Shown: in pieces, positions 59,000-64,000 of the stretch | Numbering within the stretch: position 1 is the stretch's first letter | Layout: each line of letters opens with the position of its first letter | Origin: Physcia stellaris | Taxonomy: Eukaryota > Ascomycota > Lecanoromycetes > Caliciales > Physciaceae | Assembly: GCA_018902385.1 (NCBI GenBank) | Contig: JABSSW010000034.1 | Location: 124,001 to 188,000 of the forward strand | Direction: 5' to 3' | Length of the DNA: 64,000 nt | The notes under the pieces: generated by a model | Databases searched by the model: none | Told to the model about the DNA's origin: nothing | The model's input: the letters and a program-made list of their open reading frames with translations, nothing else | Translations under genes and position numbers: made by a program

Positions 59000-61900
59000 A
59001 TGCCTTTCGTCACTGAAGATCACGTATCCAAGTCAGCGAATGGTCTCGATTTTATCCAACCAGATGGCAAGGGTACCTCAGGCCTATCTCAAGCAAAATC
59101 ACAAGCACTCGAAACTCGGGATGATCTCCTAGCTAGCCCAAAAGCCCCCTGTCGCGTCCATGACTATGTCAACCATCACATCTCTACGAGACCGGATGCA
59201 CCTGCCATCCAATTCGAATCAGCAGCACCAATATCATATAGTCAACTTGATAAGATGGCCAGTCATATCTCCCAGGCGCTATCTATCAAACCGAACAGTA
59301 TCGTACCCATATGCATGGACGTCTCTGTGGAGTTCATCGCTACCATTCTTGCTGTCCTTAGGTCGGGAGCTGCTTATTGTGTTCTTGATCCTGGAAGTTC
59401 CGTCGAACGAAATAACGGAATCGTCGAAGACACCAACGCGAGTATGGTCCTGGTGCATCGAATCTATGGAAAATTATTTGGTAACAGAGGATTGAGTATC
59501 GACGATGCGCTCTCCAAGGAGGTTATTGAACACCCCAAGACAAAGTGTGAGGTAGAGACTACGACAGATGATGCAGCTTATCTTGTCTACACATCCGGTG
59601 AGCGCGCTGAAGAATATTTCCAGTCATTTATTTATACGATCCGTAGGCTCTACTGGAACACCAAAGGGTGTAGTGATCAGCCACGGCGCCGCAAGCCACG
59701 GCATTGAAAATTTCTCTCTACGAGGCAAGTCGAGGTGGCTGCTCTTCTATAATCCAATCTTTTCGGCAGCTCAGAGGACTATTCTGGCGACGCTCTCGAA
59801 AGGAGCTTGTGTGTGCTTAGCTAGCAAAGAGAAACTTGCAACAGCGTTGCTTGAGACAGTGTCCAGCATGCAAATAGACGCCCTTGGCATTACGCCTTCT
59901 GCATTCTCTTTAATTGCAGCACACGAGGTACCCTCTTGTTTGAAACAGATCACCACCGTTGGGGAGCCTTTGAGTGAAAGGGTCGCCAATGAATGGGCGG
60001 AGAAGGTGGATCTGCGGGTCTCTTATGGTCTTAGGTACGTATTCCTAGCGTTCTGTATCCCTTTTTCACCAAGCTGCACCAGTCGGCGACTTCAATGTAG
60101 CCCAACAGATAATATTTCGTTGAAGATCTTCGCTTAATTAGGACCGCATTTGCTGACTGTGTGTGTACAAATAGCGAATGCGCTCAGCTCAACTTTTCAA
60201 GAAAGGTTTCGAAAGGTGACAACCCACGCAACGTAGGTCAACCATCGGATACCACAAAGTTGTTCATTCTTGAACCTGGTAGCCTTACCTGTCTTGATGT
60301 CGAGCAGCAAGGCGAATTATGCCTTGCTGGACCACAGATCGCGAGTGGATATCACAACCGTCCGGAGCTGACTGAAACGGCCTTTGTATCAAACCCATTT
60401 GGCGAAGGTAAGATTTACCGGACTGGAGACCTTGCTGTCCGCCATTCCGATGAATCTCTTGAGATCCTGGGCAGAATTGACTATCAAATCAAGGTACACG
60501 GACAGCGACTTGAGCCTTCAGAAGTTACAATGGCCCTATCTAAAGCTCCAGGCGTCCAATCTATAGCAGTCGTAAGTGCCACTGTTCAAGGCAAGACGTC
60601 GCTTGTTGCTGCCGTTGTACCCAAAGAGCCTGAGCGTTGGTCGGACCTTGTCACGGACCTACGAAGCCAAGCCCAGCGTTCCCTGCCGTCGTTCATGATT
60701 CCCAACTACTGGCTTCAATTGGATTCACTTCCAACCAATCCCAATGGTAAAGCTGATGTACGTGGCATCCGCCATGTCGCCGAAAATACGAATTTAGAGA
60801 GCCTCCTCGGCGATATCTCCAAGCCTGCGGGTGATGCGGACAAGCCAGCCAACGATATGGAGCTTACCGTTCGCGAAGCTTGGGCCAAAGTTCTCAACAT
60901 GAAACCCACATCAATTGGGCGATCCGTAGCCTTCACGGCACTTGGCGGGAGCTCCCTGGACGCAATCCAGGTCGTCCGTGAGCTACGGCCTCGACGCGTT
61001 GCAGTAGAGTTAGACGACATTCTACGTGCTCGCGGACTCGCACATCTTCGTTTGTCTAAGATTGAGGATGGTCTTGATCTTAATGTGACTCGCAACCCGG
61101 CAAGATTCTCTCTTCTAGAAGATTCAAAAGCACGCGAACAATTACAATCTCAACAGGGAATCGATGACGCTTATGAGCCAACGCAGCTACAAGCTAGCTT
61201 GATCGCAAGTACCCTGCAGGGAAGTCCGGACTATCTCTATCAACGTACTTACGATGTCCGGCATCTCGACATAATCAAGTTAAAGCTTTGCTTCAAGATA
61301 GTCTTCTTCTCGAGCGAGATTCTTCGGAGCACCTTTACGAATACGGACGCTGGTATGCTTCAAGTCGTTCGCAACGATTTGCCCTTCCCGTGGGAAGCAC
61401 GTTCCCAGAATTTGGAAGAATTCAAGAGACAGGACAAGTCGAAAGGTGTCAACTTCGACGAAGCGTTTGTACGCTTTACAGTGCTCGACAATCAACTGTT
61501 GGTTGTCTCAATGCATCACTCTCTGTTTGACTTCTGGTCTCATCATTTCCTGTATCAGGACGTTTCGAGTTTGTACCTTGGTCTAGAACCAATCCAGCGG
61601 CCGCCGTTCAGACGCTTTGTTCATCAACTCCAGCGACAGGATCTGGGGCCAGCAAAGGCTTTTTGGGAGGCTTATCTTCGCAACTCTGAACCATCCATTC
61701 TCAACCAATCACCCTCAACCAAGACCAACCAGCAAAGTCGTCAGATCCTTTTGGACGTGAAAAGCGCCACGCGCACTCTGGGCTCCACGTCTGGCATACT
61801 CATATACACAGCATGGGCCATGCTTCTCGCTAGGCACACGAGGCACTCAGAGGCGGTATTTGCTACTGCTATCTCAGGACGAGAATTGCCAGTTGAAGGC

Positions 61901-64000
61901 ATCGATTGTCTTGACGGGCCCACTCTGACTATAATTCCGCAGAGGATTGCGTTAGATCCAAAGCTATCTTTGCGCGATATGATCCAACACTCCCATACTT
62001 CATTCTGGGACCTGCTGAAGCACTCTCAATACGGCATGCGTCGTGCCCTCAATGCAGCGAATCTGCAGGGTAGCGAGGTCTTTGATACCCTTGTCAATGT
62101 TCTAGTAAAAGATCCCAATGCCGAGGAAGTGTCCGAGAGAATCTTTCAGCCATATGGCCAACGGCCTACTTGGGCGACCGAGTGGTCGACTTTGGACGTT
62201 GAAGAGAACGACGCTGGATACTCTGTCCGGCTTATCTCCCGTATGCCGCAGCGAAGGATCGAGTTCATCCTTGATCAACTAGCCACCATTATTCGAGCCA
62301 TGGTTGAGGAGCCAGACGTAGCTTTGGAGAGCCTTGACATACTGGGAGCAGATGAGAAAGAATGGCTATCTTCGGCAAGTTACTCTGTCTCAGCTGCGCC
62401 TCAAAAACTTCACGATCGATTTGAAGCTATTGTGCAGAAGTATCCTCACAACCTCGCATTGCAGTGGCAAGCTGAAAGCTCCTATACGTACAGTGAGCTC
62501 AATGCTGCGGCCAACAAGATGGCTCACTATCTGTCTGAGCGGGCGGTGAAAGTGGGAGACAAGGTTCCGCTCCTGCTTGACAAATCCCCAATGATGATCA
62601 TTGCTATCCTAGCACTCCTTAAGATTGGTGCAGCCTATGTACCACTTAGCCCGGAGAATCCGGCTGATCGTAACCAGTTCATTGTACAAGAAATCCAAGC
62701 CAAGCTTCTGCTGACGGAGAGTACATACCAAGAACGACTTGCCGAAACGGATATTACCTCTGTTTTATTGGACAAGCTCGACTTAACCCAATACCTTGAC
62801 GAAAAGCCAGACGTTGAAGTAGACCCAGCCTGCCTCGCCTATGTTATCTACACATCTGGATCTACCGGCCAGCCCAAAGGAGTCATGATCGAGCATCGAT
62901 CAGTCTCAGCTGCAATTGGATCCATTATGTCATTTGAAAGGCGGGAGAATTCAAACTTCAAAAGCTTGCAGTTCTCAAACTACGTTTTCGATGTCTCGGT
63001 CTATGATATCTTCGTTGCCCTGAGTAGTGGCCACACGCTCTGTATGGCGCCCACCGACAGACTTCTCTCAGATCTTGGTGGCGTCATCAATGAAATGGAA
63101 GTGGATCATTGTTTCCTCACACCTACAGTCGCACGTCTGCTGGATCCTGAATCAGTACCAAGTCTCAAGGTGCTGACAGTAGGTGGCGAATCAGTCACCT
63201 CCGACGTAGTGGACAAGTGGTCCGGTGATCACCGCTTGATGAACGGATATGGCCCGACGGAGACCTCGATCTTGGCCACGATGAAAGAAATCAAACCCGA
63301 CACCAATCCCAAAGACATTGGTACGCCTCTTGCAACACTTAAAGCGTTCATCATTGAGCCGGACGGGCATCGGCTGTCACCCTGGGGTGCAATCGGCGAG
63401 TTGTGCTTCTCCGGCCCTCAATTGGGTGACGGGTATCTTGGGCGACCCGAGCAGACCGCAACAGCTTTCTTCGAGTACGATAATGAAGGTATAGGTCGCA
63501 TTTATCGCACAGGTGATTTGGGTCGCTGGCTTCCGAATGGCGACATCGAGTGCTTGGGCCGAATCGACAATCAAATCAAGATCAACGGCTACCGTGTAGA
63601 GCTTGGGGAGGTGGAGCAAGCCTTCCTCAACGCGCCCAATGTCAAGGATGCAGTCGTGTCCGTTGTCGAGTCCAACGCCAAGTCTCAACTTGTTGCTTTT
63701 GTCGTGCTATCAACAATTTCTGAACCAGCAACCCGCACTTTCGCGTTACAATCCCACCCTGGAGAGCTCGACACCATCACTAAATCTCTACACAGTCTGG
63801 CGCATTACATGATACCGAAATACGTCATCGCACTAGAAGAGATGCCAAAGCTTCCGTCCGGAAAGTCCAACCGCAAAGAACTCAAGTCTAGAGCAGCCTC
63901 GATGTCCGCTGTCGAATTGTCGCCGTACTCAATTGACCCGTCTACCCAGTCTGGGCCGCGCGTGGCTCCCGAATCCGAGAACGAAAAGGCAATTCATGCA
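59000..64000 (+). CDS. Nonribosomal peptide synthetase, 5' part: A1-T1-C1-A2 (partial, runs off the window)
   Basis: Exons 59000-59597, 59647-60034 and 60175-64000 stay in phase for 1,604 codons with no stop. A1 (residues about 50-540) has YTSGSTGTPKGVV (A3), YGLSE in place of YGPTE (A5), YRTGDL (A7) and NPNGKADV (A10). T1 has LGGSSLDAIQ with the phosphopantetheine Ser near residue 588. C1 (about 630-1030) has an intact HHSLFD motif near residue 775. A2 (about 1070-1575) has YTSGSTGQPKGV, FDVSVYDIF, NGYGPTE, YRTGDLGRW and LPSGKSNRKEL. The window ends as the next carrier domain would begin. By analogy with GrsA numbering, the pocket residues are SARGTVSQL for A1, where the near-invariant Asp235 is Ser, and DVYFTGGIL for A2. 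Starting with an A domain and no C or TE is a layout shared with diketopiperazine and siderophore synthetases. The product is unknown. Confidence 0.9.

Noticed and set aside
1-64000. CRISPR arrays, bacterial operons or ribosome-binding sites
   Set aside because: Spliced genes and fungal families throughout rule out a prokaryotic reading, and no regularly spaced repeats were seen.

Overview
The window comes from a filamentous ascomycete (Pezizomycotina). Almost every gene carries several short introns of about 43-200 bp with GT...AG ends and CTNAC-like branch points. The gene families are typical of this group: a CFEM/GPI protein, a SAT4-type membrane protein, a Dal5-type permease, a multimodular NRPS, an SRR1-like protein and fungus-only families. 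The AT-rich block looks mutated by a repeat-induced point mutation (RIP)-like process. I cannot place the species.

Layout. (1) Positions 1-13,842 are a gene-free AT-rich block. It is a fossil Ty1/Copia element (119-bp LTRs, 5-bp target duplication) split by a fossil Ty3/Gypsy element. Surviving C is followed almost only by A or G, so CpT and CpC, rather than the usual CpA, appear to have been the mutated contexts. The right Copia LTR is much less mutated and abuts the 3' remnant of a CFEM/GPI-anchor gene. (2) 14.7-24.8 kb: a conserved hypothetical gene, a nine-exon Dal5-type MFS permease, an F-box/nucleotidyltransferase-like gene broken by a 5-bp duplication, and a secreted Ser-rich protein with a Cys-rich tail. 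(3) 25-36 kb: sparse, with a zinc-independent MDR oxidoreductase, a six-exon SAT4-type membrane protein and a decayed hypothetical gene. (4) 36.4-45.2 kb: a degraded Cys/His-tailed gene, a 12-exon fungal gene of unknown function, a MUP1-like amino-acid permease with a small TIR element inside an intron, and a secreted five-Asp-box sialidase/GH93-like protein. (5) 48.2-52.2 kb: an SRR1-like gene and a small secreted protein. (6) 53.8-64.0 kb: an MCT-type MFS transporter, an enoyl-reductase-like MDR enzyme and the first 1,604 codons of an NRPS (A1-T1-C1-A2, cut by the window end). Together these look like the edge of a secondary-metabolite cluster.

Exon structures were read by eye from splice signals, reading phase and family resemblance. 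Where total length, phase and stop codon all agree, the models are fairly firm. Family names come from remembered motifs and not from a search.
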